Position numbers and translations under genes: made by a program. The notes beneath the pieces are model-generated. The model had not been told where the DNA came from and ran no database searches. It worked only from the letters and a program-made list of their open reading frames with translations. This document shows, piece by piece, positions 1-8,072 of a DNA stretch of 64,000 bases (position 1 is its first letter; each line of letters begins with the position of its first letter). Location: contig JAFGOY010000061.1 of NCBI GenBank assembly GCA_016926255.1, positions 90,470 through 154,469 on the forward strand. Direction: 5' to 3'. This DNA is from Anaerolineae bacterium (lineage in GTDB: Bacteria > Chloroflexota > Anaerolineae > Aggregatilineales > UBA3940).

Positions 1-2
1 AG

Positions 3-623
3 CGTGTCACAAAGCCGGATACCCAGGAAACGTTTCGTGCGGCGCGTGGTTTGTGTGATCAACATGGCTGGCAGCTTCCGGACTATAAAGGCGGTGTGTT
101 GGGGGTGGCGATCCTGTACCGGGCCTGCATCGCCGAGGTATTGCAAATCATCGAAGAATCGCCGGCATCGCCCGACAGGGGAGGAATCGTTCGCCGACTC
201 GCCACGAACACGGATACACAGGCAACGGCGTTAGCCAATCAACTCGATCCTGTCGAACCCTGCCCGGCCTGTGCCCTTCTGCAAGAACGCGAGGACGAGT
301 ACCAGGAGATCATGGCAAAATATATTGCGGAAACACGTATGGAGGAGGGTTTCAGAAATTCGGATGGGTTGTGCCTGCGGCACTTTCAGGGCGTGCTGCG
401 GCAGATCAAGGATGGCCGGGAGCGCGAACTGCTGGTTTCTATCCAGGTGGGACATTTCGAGGCGCTCAAGGACGAACTTGAACAATTCATCAACCAGCAC
501 GACTATCGCCATCTGGATGAAGAGATGGCGGGGGAAAGGGACAGTTGGCTACGGGCCATCGCCCGGTTAGGCGGCGAAAAGGGTGTCTTTGGCCTTCGCC
601 GGGGAGATCGACGCCGGAAGTAA
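3..623 (+). CDS. DUF6062-like protein, 5' end cut by window edge
   Basis: The frame is open to the left edge of the window (first full codon at base 3), so the N-terminus is missing; a TTG at 51 is only an internal codon. About 206 codons remain. Two metal-site-like cysteine motifs are visible: GLCDQHGW near base 48 and CPAC at base 261, the latter followed by GLCLRHF and an HDYR segment, then ERDSW and an AIARLGG end. This duplicated Cys-x2-Cys / Cys-x2-His arrangement with long helices matches my memory of the DUF6062 family, common in Chloroflexota and of unknown function. No signal peptide or membrane segment is seen in what remains. It is convergent with the downstream glycosidase, 18 bases apart. 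The family name is recognition from memory; function is unknown. Confidence 0.72.
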   Translation, partial: RVTKPDTQETFRAARGLCDQHGWQLPDYKGGVLGVAILYRACIAEVLQIIEESPASPDRGGIVRRLATNTDTQATALANQLDPVEPCPACALLQEREDEYQEIMAKYIAETRMEEGFRNSDGLCLRHFQGVLRQIKDGRERELLVSIQVGHFEALKDELEQFINQHDYRHLDEEMAGERDSWLRAIARLGGEKGVFGLRRGDRRRK

Positions 624-641
624 ATCTCCTGATGGACGATC

Positions 642-1934
642 TTACCGTGCCAGGATTTCCGATGTCAGACCACCCTGCTTGCTGATTTCGCCGTATAGTT
701 TCCCGCTTGGCCGGAGGTGGCGTTCCTGCGTCTCGAAGTCAACGCCGAACAGTCCAAACCTGAAGCTTGGATTGTAGCCTTCCGTCCACTCGAAGTTGTC
801 GACCAGGCTCCAGAAATAGTAGCCCAGGATCGGTATCTGCTTCTCAATCGCCTGCCACACCTGTGAGAGATGCGAAATGATGAATTCGGGGCGGTGGGCG
901 TCGGTATGATCGGGAATTCCGTTTTCGGTGATGTAGATCGGCAGACGATAGCGCTGCCACAACTGTTTCAACATGATAAGCATGCCCTGCGGGTGAATCT
1001 CGCCCCATTCGCCGGGGCCTTTCATCGCACCGGGTTTGAAGCGGGGTTTGAGCTGGGACGAAAACAGTTCGAATTGAATCCGGTAGCGTGTATAGTAGTT
1101 CAAGCCGATCCAGTCGAGTGTATTGGCTGTTTCAGGCAGGAGGTAAGACCTGCGACCGGGAACGCGCGTGATGCCCCTGGTCATCATTGTCAGCAAGAGA
1201 TGATTGAATAGGTATTCGAGAAAGTGGGTCGCAATCTGGTCGTTTGGCAGGAAAGGCCGCCAGGGTTTCCAGAGCACCATATGTTTGGCGATCCCTACCT
1301 GTGCATTGGGGAGCAGTCGGTGAATGGCATGATAGGAGGCAGCATGTGACCTGACAACGTTGATCGCCACGCGCAACCAGGCGTTGAAGTCACGGATGCC
1401 GGGTGGAAAGCGGCCCAGCCCATAAGCGTGGCTGATCATGACCGCCGGTTCGTTGATCGTACACCAGATCGGGGTCAGGTCGCCTAAGACAGAAACGACC
1501 TTTTGTGTGTAACGTTCGAACAAACCGATGATGGCTTCGTTGTCCCATCCGCCCTGTTCGGTCAGCCAGAGGGGGTTGGTAAAATGGTGAAGGGTAACCA
1601 TTGGCTCGATCCCCCGCTGGTGCAAGCCGATCAGCATTTCGCGGTAGCGGGCAAGAGCGTCGTTGTCCCAGACACCCGGACTTGGTTCGATCCGGCTCCA
1701 TTCAATCGAAAGGCGATGGGCATTCTGGTTCAAAGTGACCATCCGGTCGAAGTCTTCTTCGGCTCGGTTCCACCAGTCGCAGGCCAACCCGGCAGCCTGA
1801 TCCTGATAGATATAGCCGCCGGTCTGTGCCGCGGCGAACCAATCGTTATTGGTCAGGTTGCCTTCAACCTGATAAGAGGAAGTTGCTGTACCCCATCGGA
1901 AGAAGTCTGGAAAGAGTAGCGGTGAGGAGACCAT
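642..1934 (-). CDS. Glycoside hydrolase family 1 beta-glycosidase
   Basis: A 430-residue GH1 enzyme of the usual length for a single (beta/alpha)8 barrel; it should hydrolyse beta-linked glucosides, galactosides or related disaccharides with retention. Both catalytic glutamates are present: the acid/base in TINEPAV (Glu162) and the nucleophile in YITENGI (Glu337). The N-terminal FRWGTATSSYQVEG and the late WSLVDNFEW sugar-binding motif are also family hallmarks. There is no signal peptide, so it is cytoplasmic. The ATG at 1934 is preceded by an AAGGAA ribosome site. It is transcribed divergently from the glycosyltransferase gene at 2148, across a 213-base intergenic region holding an inverted repeat. 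The exact substrate cannot be read from sequence. Confidence 0.95.
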   Translation of the reverse strand: MVSSPLLFPDFFRWGTATSSYQVEGNLTNNDWFAAAQTGGYIYQDQAAGLACDWWNRAEEDFDRMVTLNQNAHRLSIEWSRIEPSPGVWDNDALARYREMLIGLHQRGIEPMVTLHHFTNPLWLTEQGGWDNEAIIGLFERYTQKVVSVLGDLTPIWCTINEPAVMISHAYGLGRFPPGIRDFNAWLRVAINVVRSHAASYHAIHRLLPNAQVGIAKHMVLWKPWRPFLPNDQIATHFLEYLFNHLLLTMMTRGITRVPGRRSYLLPETANTLDWIGLNYYTRYRIQFELFSSQLKPRFKPGAMKGPGEWGEIHPQGMLIMLKQLWQRYRLPIYITENGIPDHTDAHRPEFIISHLSQVWQAIEKQIPILGYYFWSLVDNFEWTEGYNPSFRFGLFGVDFETQERHLRPSGKLYGEISKQGGLTSEILAR

Positions 1935-2051
1935 GTCGGGTTCCTTGTGATGCGCATGTACGGCGTACGTTGTTCTTTCGAGTATTTCGCATTATGATGC
2001 AACGAGGCTAGATAAACTTACGTTATTGATTAATGAGTTGATACTTTCCCC

Positions 2052-2072
2052 CTCATCATAATGCTTGATGAG
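2052..2072. promoter_or_regulatory. Inverted repeat in divergent promoter region
   Basis: The 213 bases between the divergent GH1 and glycosyltransferase genes (1935-2147) contain a perfect repeat, CTCATCA-N7-TGATGAG. No T-run follows on either strand, so it is not a terminator; a repressor operator is plausible. The rest of the interval is AT-rich with no ORF. Confidence 0.35.
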
Positions 2073-2147
2073 AATGACTCGATCAGTTTGCTTAATTTGA
2101 GTATAGCGTGATAAATAATCATTGAAGGTTATTGTTAGGCAATTGAA

Positions 2148-3287
2148 ATGAGCAATAATTCGACGATTCTGATACTCACATCCGATGCGGGTTTTGGTCA
2201 CCGGCGGGCCGCCGAAGCGCTCGAAGCGGCATTGATCAAATCGCACGGCGATGAATGCCGGGTCGAGGTCGTGAACCCGGTTCAGGACCCAGCACTTCCT
2301 GACATGATCAAGTTGATAGAGACGGGCTACGACGATGTTGTGGTCGACGATCCGACGCTGTATCAACTGGCCTATTCGGCAACCGATGCGCCGATGGTCG
2401 CACAACTGCTGCAGCGCGTCTCGACAACCGTTATGAACAAAACGCTGACCAAACTGGTCGCCGATTTTCGCCCGGATGTGATTGTGACGACTTATCCGGC
2501 ATTTACGCAGGCGGCGATACATGCTGCCCGTAAAATGGATCGGCCTGTTCTGGTTGACGTGATCGTGACGGACTTGATCGGCGTTCACAGTTTGTGGTTC
2601 CATCAGGGAGCAAGTATGACGTTTGCCGCTACAGGCAATGTCTATCGGCAGGCGCTTGACAACGGGCTGGCGAAATCCCAGGTACAATTGACGGGACTCC
2701 CTATCCACCCACAGTTCGCCGATGAAACCCGCAGCCGGGCCAGACTGAGGAATGTGCTGGGTTGGGAGACCGAGCTACCAACGGCGCTGATCGTCGGTTC
2801 CGCCCGATCGCGCCAGGCAGCAGGGATTGCGCGTTTGCTGGATCGCAGCGGACTGCCTTTGCAGATCGTGGTGGTCAGCGGCGGTGATACAGAAACCGAT
2901 GAGGAACTGAAAGCCAGCCGCTGGCAAGGCAAAGTAAAAACCTATGGGCTGGTCGATAACATGCCTGAGATGATGCGTGCATCTGATTTTATTGTCTGTA
3001 AAGCGGGCGGGCTGATTGTGACGGAATCGCTGGCCTGTGGTTTGCCGCTCATCCTTCATGAGGCGCTTCCCGGCCAGGAGGTCGGGAACGTGCGTTATGT
3101 TGTCGACAACGGTGCCGGGACATGGTCGCCGGGGCCGATCGGTGTTTTGACGACGGCCTATGCCTGGTTGACCGGTGATGGAACTGCATTGGAAAAGTAT
3201 CGCAAAGCAGCCAAACACCTTGGTAAACCCCGGGCGTCATACGATATTGCCGATTGGATCTACCGGCAGGTCAAAGTTATGGAGTGA
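2148..3287 (+). CDS. GT28-type glycosyltransferase, MGDG synthase/UgtP-like
   Basis: A 379-residue GT-B glycosyltransferase. The N-terminal third resembles the MGDG-synthase N-terminal domain: an ILILTSDAGFGHRRAAEAL start, the glycine-rich loop that contacts lipid acceptor and donor. The C-terminal half resembles GT28: YGLVDNMPEMMRASDFIVCK, then GGLIVTESLACGLPLI and PGQEVGN, the nucleotide-sugar binding region. By family it should transfer glucose or galactose from a UDP-sugar to diacylglycerol, making membrane glycolipids at the cytoplasmic face. No membrane span is seen, as is normal for these peripheral enzymes. The ATG at 2148 has a poor ribosome site. The gene stands alone, convergent with the next gene. 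Family assignment is strong; acceptor and sugar are inferred. Confidence 0.85.
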   Translation: MSNNSTILILTSDAGFGHRRAAEALEAALIKSHGDECRVEVVNPVQDPALPDMIKLIETGYDDVVVDDPTLYQLAYSATDAPMVAQLLQRVSTTVMNKTLTKLVADFRPDVIVTTYPAFTQAAIHAARKMDRPVLVDVIVTDLIGVHSLWFHQGASMTFAATGNVYRQALDNGLAKSQVQLTGLPIHPQFADETRSRARLRNVLGWETELPTALIVGSARSRQAAGIARLLDRSGLPLQIVVVSGGDTETDEELKASRWQGKVKTYGLVDNMPEMMRASDFIVCKAGGLIVTESLACGLPLILHEALPGQEVGNVRYVVDNGAGTWSPGPIGVLTTAYAWLTGDGTALEKYRKAAKHLGKPRASYDIADWIYRQVKVME

Positions 3288-3310
3288 TCACTCCGTTACA
3301 CGGCAACGGC

Positions 3311-4309
3311 TTATTCGATGCTTTGTATAGGGAGGGTTTCTTCTTCTTCCTCTTCATCTTCTCCGCGCCGGCGCATCAGGAGCAGTATTAAAACGATGAT
3401 TCCCGCAATGACAATCATCCCGGCGCAGGAAATCAGCACGATGGTGGCCGGAGTCCATTCGCGCCGGACTCGGAGCGGTTCGTCCAGCAGGGCCAGCGCA
3501 CAGCCTTGCTCGCAGTCGATCCTGTCACTGGGGCGAATCTCAAAACAAATCTGCTCACCGACAATCTGCCCGATCTCCTGGAGAAGCTGGCAGCCTTCGT
3601 CGGTGCAGTCCACCATGCCAATGCGGGCCTGGTCACCCTCTGCGGCTGAAAGCAAACCATCATACAGGAGGAAACACAGGCGTCCGACTGGCGGTTCCGG
3701 GCAAATGTAAACTTCCCGGTTGTCGCTGCGGGTGGGTATCGTGTAATCGGCGGAGGTCATCGTTGAGTAGGAGTCTTTCCAGGCATCCGGCTGATTCTCA
3801 TAAGGGCTTAGAATACATCCCATGATACCGATGAGATCATCGGGAGAGAGGGGTTGTCCCGGGAGCGGTGTTGGACCTTCCGTCGCGGTAGCTTCCCCGG
3901 TGGCGGTTGGTGATGCGGTCACGGTGGGTGTCTGAGTGGGTGTCTGCGTCGGTTCGAACGTAGAGGTTATGGTGGGTGTGAGCGTCGTCGTGGCGGTGAT
4001 AGTCGGCGTTGGGCTGGTTGTGGCGGTTGGGGTGAGTGTGAAGACACAGTCTTCGGGACATGTGTCAGGGTCTTCCAGATAGTCGATTTGACAGATGCCA
4101 TCACCACACAACTGGCTGCAATCAACGCACCCTAAGAAGGTTTCCCCAAGTCCTGGTTCGCAGTCCTCATTGTAATTACAGATGCCCTGCAGGGTGTTGG
4201 GATGCTGGTCGGCGGCAGAAGCAATCGCTACCGAACTGACAAAGGTGATCGAAAGCAGAACGAGCACAAGAATCCCCAGTTTTCTATCGGCCGGTTTTCT
4301 AATATGCAT
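3311..4309 (-). CDS. Secreted, membrane-anchored Cys-rich/Thr-Pro-rich surface protein
   Basis: A 332-residue protein of unknown function. It has an N-terminal signal peptide (hydrophobic core about residues 11-32). Two adjacent cysteine motifs follow, of the form C-N-x2-x-DCEPGxxE...CVDC and CGDGIC...CPEDC, resembling the small acidic Cys-repeats found on bacterial surface proteins. Next comes a Thr/Pro-rich linker at about 90-150 made of TPT/TxT repeats, like a spacer through the cell wall. A cysteine-bearing globular domain follows at about 155-275, then a C-terminal membrane span at about 288-313, a run of Arg and an acidic EDEEEEEE tail that must be cytoplasmic. Topology therefore is outside-facing with a short inner tail. 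It is convergent with the gene upstream (23 bases). Confidence 0.7.
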   Translation of the reverse strand: MHIRKPADRKLGILVLVLLSITFVSSVAIASAADQHPNTLQGICNYNEDCEPGLGETFLGCVDCSQLCGDGICQIDYLEDPDTCPEDCVFTLTPTATTSPTPTITATTTLTPTITSTFEPTQTPTQTPTVTASPTATGEATATEGPTPLPGQPLSPDDLIGIMGCILSPYENQPDAWKDSYSTMTSADYTIPTRSDNREVYICPEPPVGRLCFLLYDGLLSAAEGDQARIGMVDCTDEGCQLLQEIGQIVGEQICFEIRPSDRIDCEQGCALALLDEPLRVRREWTPATIVLISCAGMIVIAGIIVLILLLMRRRGEDEEEEEETLPIQSIE

Positions 4310-4368
4310 TAGAATTCTCCCTGTTCAAGATTCGAAGTAGTATCCTGTGCTGTTCTGGCGAGAAAGCG

Positions 4369-5418
4369 CTAACCCGGCAAGAAGAAAAATGCCAGACCGA
4401 CGATCAAATAGACGGCCAACAACTGTGCTCCTTCCAGCCAGTTCGATTCGCCATCAAGCGCGATTATTGAGGCAACCAGCGCCGCACCAAACAGCGCAAC
4501 AAGCTCAAAAGTGTCGAAAATCAGGAGCAGCGTATGATCGAACAACAGGCTGATGAATACCAGTAACGGCGCGACGAAAAGCGCGATTTGCAGGCTGGAT
4601 CCCAGCGATATGGCAAGACTTAATTCCATATCATTTTTGGACGCGACCTCGACGGCAACGAGATGCTCGGCGACGTTGCCGATCAGCGGGATCAAAATGA
4701 TGCCGAGGAAAATCTCTGTCAGGCCCAGCGAGGTAGTGACATGCTCGACAGCCCCAACCAGTATCTCGCTGATGAGTGCTGTTCCCAGAGTGGCGAGCAG
4801 TAAAATGATCAATGATTTGGGCAGACTCCAACGGGCTTCGTGGGGGACGGCTTCGCGGGCCAGCGGCCCCTTCTGGGCGGTCAGGGAATAGACGATCCCC
4901 AGGGCGTAGATGATGATCATGACGACAGCGACGCTTTCGCTGAACCATTTCTCAGCCTGGAAATCAGGTTCAATCGCCGCACTGAAGAGTGATGGGATGA
5001 TCAGGGCAACGACGGCAAGAATCAGCATGGTGCCATTCAGGGCCGCCTGCCTCCGGTCAAAACTCTGGATACCGTTGCGCAGCCCGCCGACCAGGACACT
5101 GATACCAAGAACCAGTAACAGATTGCCCAGTATCGAGCCCGTAATGGAGGCTTTTACCAGGTCGAGTAATCCTTCTTTGATTGCGAAAATCGTGATGATC
5201 AACTCAGCGGCATTGCCCAGAGTGGCATTCAGCAGCCCGCCCACTCGTGGACCGGTGTAGATGGTGAGTTCTTCGGTCGCCTCACCGATCAGATCGGCCA
5301 GGGGGATTATTCCCAGCGCAGCAAAGATGAACACCAGCACCGGACTGGCCCCAACCCATTCAAGGACGACGGCGGCCAGTCCAAATAACAACATGAAGTA
5401 CAGGATTTTCTTAACCAA
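4369..5418 (-). CDS. cax: Calcium/cation:proton antiporter (CaCA family, Cax type)
   Basis: A 349-residue integral membrane protein with about ten or eleven hydrophobic segments. The two inverted alpha-repeat signatures of the CaCA superfamily are intact: GLLNATLGNAAELI at about residues 61-74 and IPLIGNVAEH at 243-252, each supplying the acidic residue that binds Ca2+. An acidic DLIGEATEEL stretch precedes the first repeat, as in bacterial Cax proteins. It should export Ca2+ in exchange for protons across the cytoplasmic membrane. The start at 5418 fits the family N-terminus. It shares an orientation with the surface protein downstream (59 bases away) and may be co-transcribed with it, but nothing shows a functional link. 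Confidence 0.92.
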   Translation of the reverse strand: MVKKILYFMLLFGLAAVVLEWVGASPVLVFIFAALGIIPLADLIGEATEELTIYTGPRVGGLLNATLGNAAELIITIFAIKEGLLDLVKASITGSILGNLLLVLGISVLVGGLRNGIQSFDRRQAALNGTMLILAVVALIIPSLFSAAIEPDFQAEKWFSESVAVVMIIIYALGIVYSLTAQKGPLAREAVPHEARWSLPKSLIILLLATLGTALISEILVGAVEHVTTSLGLTEIFLGIILIPLIGNVAEHLVAVEVASKNDMELSLAISLGSSLQIALFVAPLLVFISLLFDHTLLLIFDTFELVALFGAALVASIIALDGESNWLEGAQLLAVYLIVGLAFFFLPG

Positions 5419-5815
5419 GAGTTCACTCCTGATTTGTTGAGGTCATTGGTATCAACTATTCATTATTGTACAGGCAGAGTCAGTATCGGACTAGGCCAGA
5501 TGGCCGATATGGAAATCATTCTGGTGGAGGATGTCAACCGGTGCAGGCCATTATATAGTAAAGACAGATAAACGGAGTTGGGCAGCTTCCCCAAGTAGCA
5601 CAAACGCAGCTCCCGGCCCAAACATATTTTTGCTCCCAACTCCTCATCTTCTTAGTTTCTTCTCCTGTACAAAGGGCTCAGAATTGTCTGAGCCCTCTTC
5701 TCCTTTTTATGCCGACCACTGCCGAAGGTCCCGAAATGCTTTTTGAAGATTGATGCAATATATTTAAGAGGCTGATTTTGTGATCAAACAGAGAAATCAA
5801 TTGGAGAACAAGGTG
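5419..5815 (+). other. Long intergenic region with paired hairpins; possible small RNA
   Basis: Almost 400 bases with no convincing protein. GGAGTTGGG at 5574-5582 is complementary to CCCAACTCC at 5635-5643, enclosing a 52-base loop, and 31 bases later comes a terminator-type hairpin (5674-5695). A plus-strand untranslated transcript ending at about 5705 would explain this; a leader of the protease gene is the alternative. A GTG at 5780 in frame with the protease is less likely its start than the ATG at 5816. Confidence 0.35.
5674..5705 (+). terminator. Intrinsic terminator with no plus-strand gene upstream
   Basis: A perfect 9-bp stem, GGGCTCAGA-ATTG-TCTGAGCCC, followed by TCTTCTCCTTTTT. 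It lies 111 bases before the protease start, while the nearest gene upstream runs the other way, so it must end an untranslated transcript or act as an attenuator. Confidence 0.6.
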
Positions 5816-7891
5816 ATGAAGAGGCAAAAACCGGTCATTGTATTGATAGCCATTGTGCTTGCAAGCCTGGCTTGCGGCACATCTCAACTGGACAGCCTGG
5901 TTGCTACCGATATCCCGGAACCTTCCCCTATGCCTACCGGGGAATCGGCAGGGGTTATGGCCCCCGAGAGTGATTCCGATATTCCCCCGGCGGTGGTCGT
6001 CAACGACGAGGGCGGGCCGGTTGTCCTTCATGGCGAGGTGACGTATACCAACTACTTCTTCACCGCAGGGGTTGCCCAGCCGATAGTTATTCTCGAAGAT
6101 CAGGCCGGGTTTGTCGACCGGGATCGAACCTATGTCATGCCAGTCGCATCACAAACCCTGGGCCAGATCACCTCGGATTTTTACACGTCCCCATTTACCT
6201 ACAGCCTTGCTCTGCCAATCGAGCCGCAGGGGGCACTGCGTGACGTGGACAACGACGGCGAGAGCGATACCGGTGTGATGGTCTTCGCGGTCGCTTACTG
6301 GACGAACACCTGGGGCGATCCGTTCCTGGAAGAACGGGACCTCGGCGGCGGCGGCTGGTCGACGGCCTATGCGTCGACGATCACCAGTGAAGAATACGAG
6401 ACGGAACGCGAGATCATCGGCGGAAAGCTGCTTGTTTATGCCCCCGATGACCGGCAGGCGTTCCCCTCGGAATTTGGAGCGGATGGCCTGCTGTTCACCG
6501 ATGACGACCCGGTTGTTATGCTGCCTCAGGGCTACACAATTGTCGATCTGAATGTCGAGCCATTCCTCTTTGATCGCTCCCAGGAACCCCAAATTGACCT
6601 ACACGAGCCTGAAGGATCGGCAATGGACGATTTCTCGTCGATGAGCTACACGGATGCTTTCGACGCGATGGTCGATAAGATGAGCAAGGAGTACGCCTTT
6701 ACCGAATACAAAGGCATCGACTGGAATGCGCTGCACAATGAGTTCTACCCACGTTTCGAAGAAGCAGAGCGCAGCGGGGACTATTTGACCTACATGCGCG
6801 CCCTGAGAGATTTCATCTGGCAGATACCCGACACACACGTCAGTGGCGGGTTTGTGGTGGAAGATTTCTGGGATTTGAAGGGCGGCGCGCTGGGATTCAA
6901 CATACGCGAGACGGACGATGACCATACCTACGTCACTACCATGCTGGATGGCAGTCCCGCCGATAATGCCGGGATCAAGATTGGAGCGGAGATTTTCTCG
7001 TTCGATGGCACGCCGATTTCTGATGTGGTCTCGGCAACCACCGCCTGGTTTGGCCCGCACAGTTCGCCGCATACCTACCGCCTTGACCAACTACTGTTTG
7101 CCGTCCGGTTCCCACCTGACACGGAGGTAGAGGTCGAGTACCAGAACCCGGATCAGCGGGCTATACAGACAGCCACTCTGCGGGCCGTCGAGGAAACGGA
7201 GAGCCTGTTCGCCGGGTATTCTGGCGGTGACCTGACCGGGTTCGAACTGCCGGTTGAATACGAGGTGCTTGATGGAGGGATCGTGCATGCCACCATTTAC
7301 GGGTTCCTCGACGACGAACTGCTGACGATCAAACTCTGGGAGCGTTTAATGCAAACGCTGAATGAAACTGCCGCGCCGGGGTTGATCATCGACATGCGGC
7401 TGAACAGCGGCGGGAGCGGATTCCTGGCCGACGAGATGGCGGCCTATTTCTTCGACGACGAACTGGCGCTCGGCAATACCGGCTACTACGACGAGAAACT
7501 CGACACGTTTACATTCGATGAGCAGGATATGAGCTACTACATCCTGCCGCCCGAAGACCTGCGTTATCATGGCAACGTGGTGGTGTTGATCAGCCCGGAC
7601 TGCGTCAGTGCGTGCGAGTTCTTCTCCTATGACATGACTCTTGAGGACCGGGCGACGCTGATCGGTTACTATCCGACCGCCGGAGCCGGTGGCAGCGTTG
7701 AAGTCTTCACGATGCCGGAAGATCAGGAAATTAGCTTCACGATTGGCCGTGCAGTTGACGCCAATGGCAACATCCATATCGAGGGAACGGGTGTCCTGCC
7801 GGATATCGACGTGCCGGTTACCGAAGAATCGCTCGTCGGCGACCGGGATGTGCTGCTCGACACCGCACTCGACTACCTGCTGGGGAGGTAA
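5816..7891 (+). CDS. Lipoprotein S41-family (C-terminal-processing-like) protease
   Basis: A 691-residue secreted lipoprotein. ATG 5816 is chosen because it begins a classic lipoprotein signal with lipobox LASLAC (Cys20) and has GGAG nine bases upstream. Residues about 30-250 form a beta-rich domain of unknown type with a calcium-loop-like DVDNDGESDTG. A helical N-terminal S41 region follows, then a PDZ-like domain at about 360-410 (GSPADNAGIKIG) and the S41 catalytic core: MRLNSGGSGF, then CVSACEFF with nucleophile Ser598. The lysine of the dyad could not be placed confidently. It should cleave proteins outside the membrane. The gene is monocistronic, ending at a strong terminator. The extra N-terminal domain is unusual for the family. 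Confidence 0.85.
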   Translation: MKRQKPVIVLIAIVLASLACGTSQLDSLVATDIPEPSPMPTGESAGVMAPESDSDIPPAVVVNDEGGPVVLHGEVTYTNYFFTAGVAQPIVILEDQAGFVDRDRTYVMPVASQTLGQITSDFYTSPFTYSLALPIEPQGALRDVDNDGESDTGVMVFAVAYWTNTWGDPFLEERDLGGGGWSTAYASTITSEEYETEREIIGGKLLVYAPDDRQAFPSEFGADGLLFTDDDPVVMLPQGYTIVDLNVEPFLFDRSQEPQIDLHEPEGSAMDDFSSMSYTDAFDAMVDKMSKEYAFTEYKGIDWNALHNEFYPRFEEAERSGDYLTYMRALRDFIWQIPDTHVSGGFVVEDFWDLKGGALGFNIRETDDDHTYVTTMLDGSPADNAGIKIGAEIFSFDGTPISDVVSATTAWFGPHSSPHTYRLDQLLFAVRFPPDTEVEVEYQNPDQRAIQTATLRAVEETESLFAGYSGGDLTGFELPVEYEVLDGGIVHATIYGFLDDELLTIKLWERLMQTLNETAAPGLIIDMRLNSGGSGFLADEMAAYFFDDELALGNTGYYDEKLDTFTFDEQDMSYYILPPEDLRYHGNVVVLISPDCVSACEFFSYDMTLEDRATLIGYYPTAGAGGSVEVFTMPEDQEISFTIGRAVDANGNIHIEGTGVLPDIDVPVTEESLVGDRDVLLDTALDYLLGR

Positions 7892-7963
7892 CCGAATCCC
7901 GGCGCTGAAGCACCGGACTAAAATGGGCAATCTCAGACTGCGGCCTGATCATACGATTTTCAT

Positions 7964-8005
7964 CTGAGGCGGAATCATTCACGGTTCCGCCTCAGCCTTT
8001 TTTTT
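7964..8005 (+). terminator. Intrinsic terminator of the S41 protease gene
   Basis: A perfect 11-bp stem (CTGAGGCGGAA / TTCCGCCTCAG, 10-base loop) followed by CC and eight T residues. Confidence 0.93.
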
Positions 8006-8027
8006 ATGAGGGAGTCTTCCCAGGTTG

Positions 8028-8036
8028 TGCTAAACT
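8028..8036 (+). promoter_or_regulatory. Extended -10 promoter element for comEC
   Basis: TGCTAAACT, an extended -10 (TGn plus TAAACT) with no recognisable -35 seventeen bases upstream. Transcription would start near 8043, giving a leader of about 30 bases that includes the GGGAG ribosome site just before ATG 8073. The same nonamer recurs at 60209. Confidence 0.45.
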
Positions 8037-8072
8037 AATGCACAGGTCTTCTTCGAGTAGGGAGTTGGGAGC

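Noticed and set aside
1992..2708. 238-codon minus-strand frame
   Set aside because: It overlaps the glycosyltransferase gene on the opposite strand, and its protein is an Arg/His/Gln-rich shadow.
5531..5746. 71-codon frame before the S41 protease
   Set aside because: It runs straight through the terminator hairpin and its composition is not protein-like.
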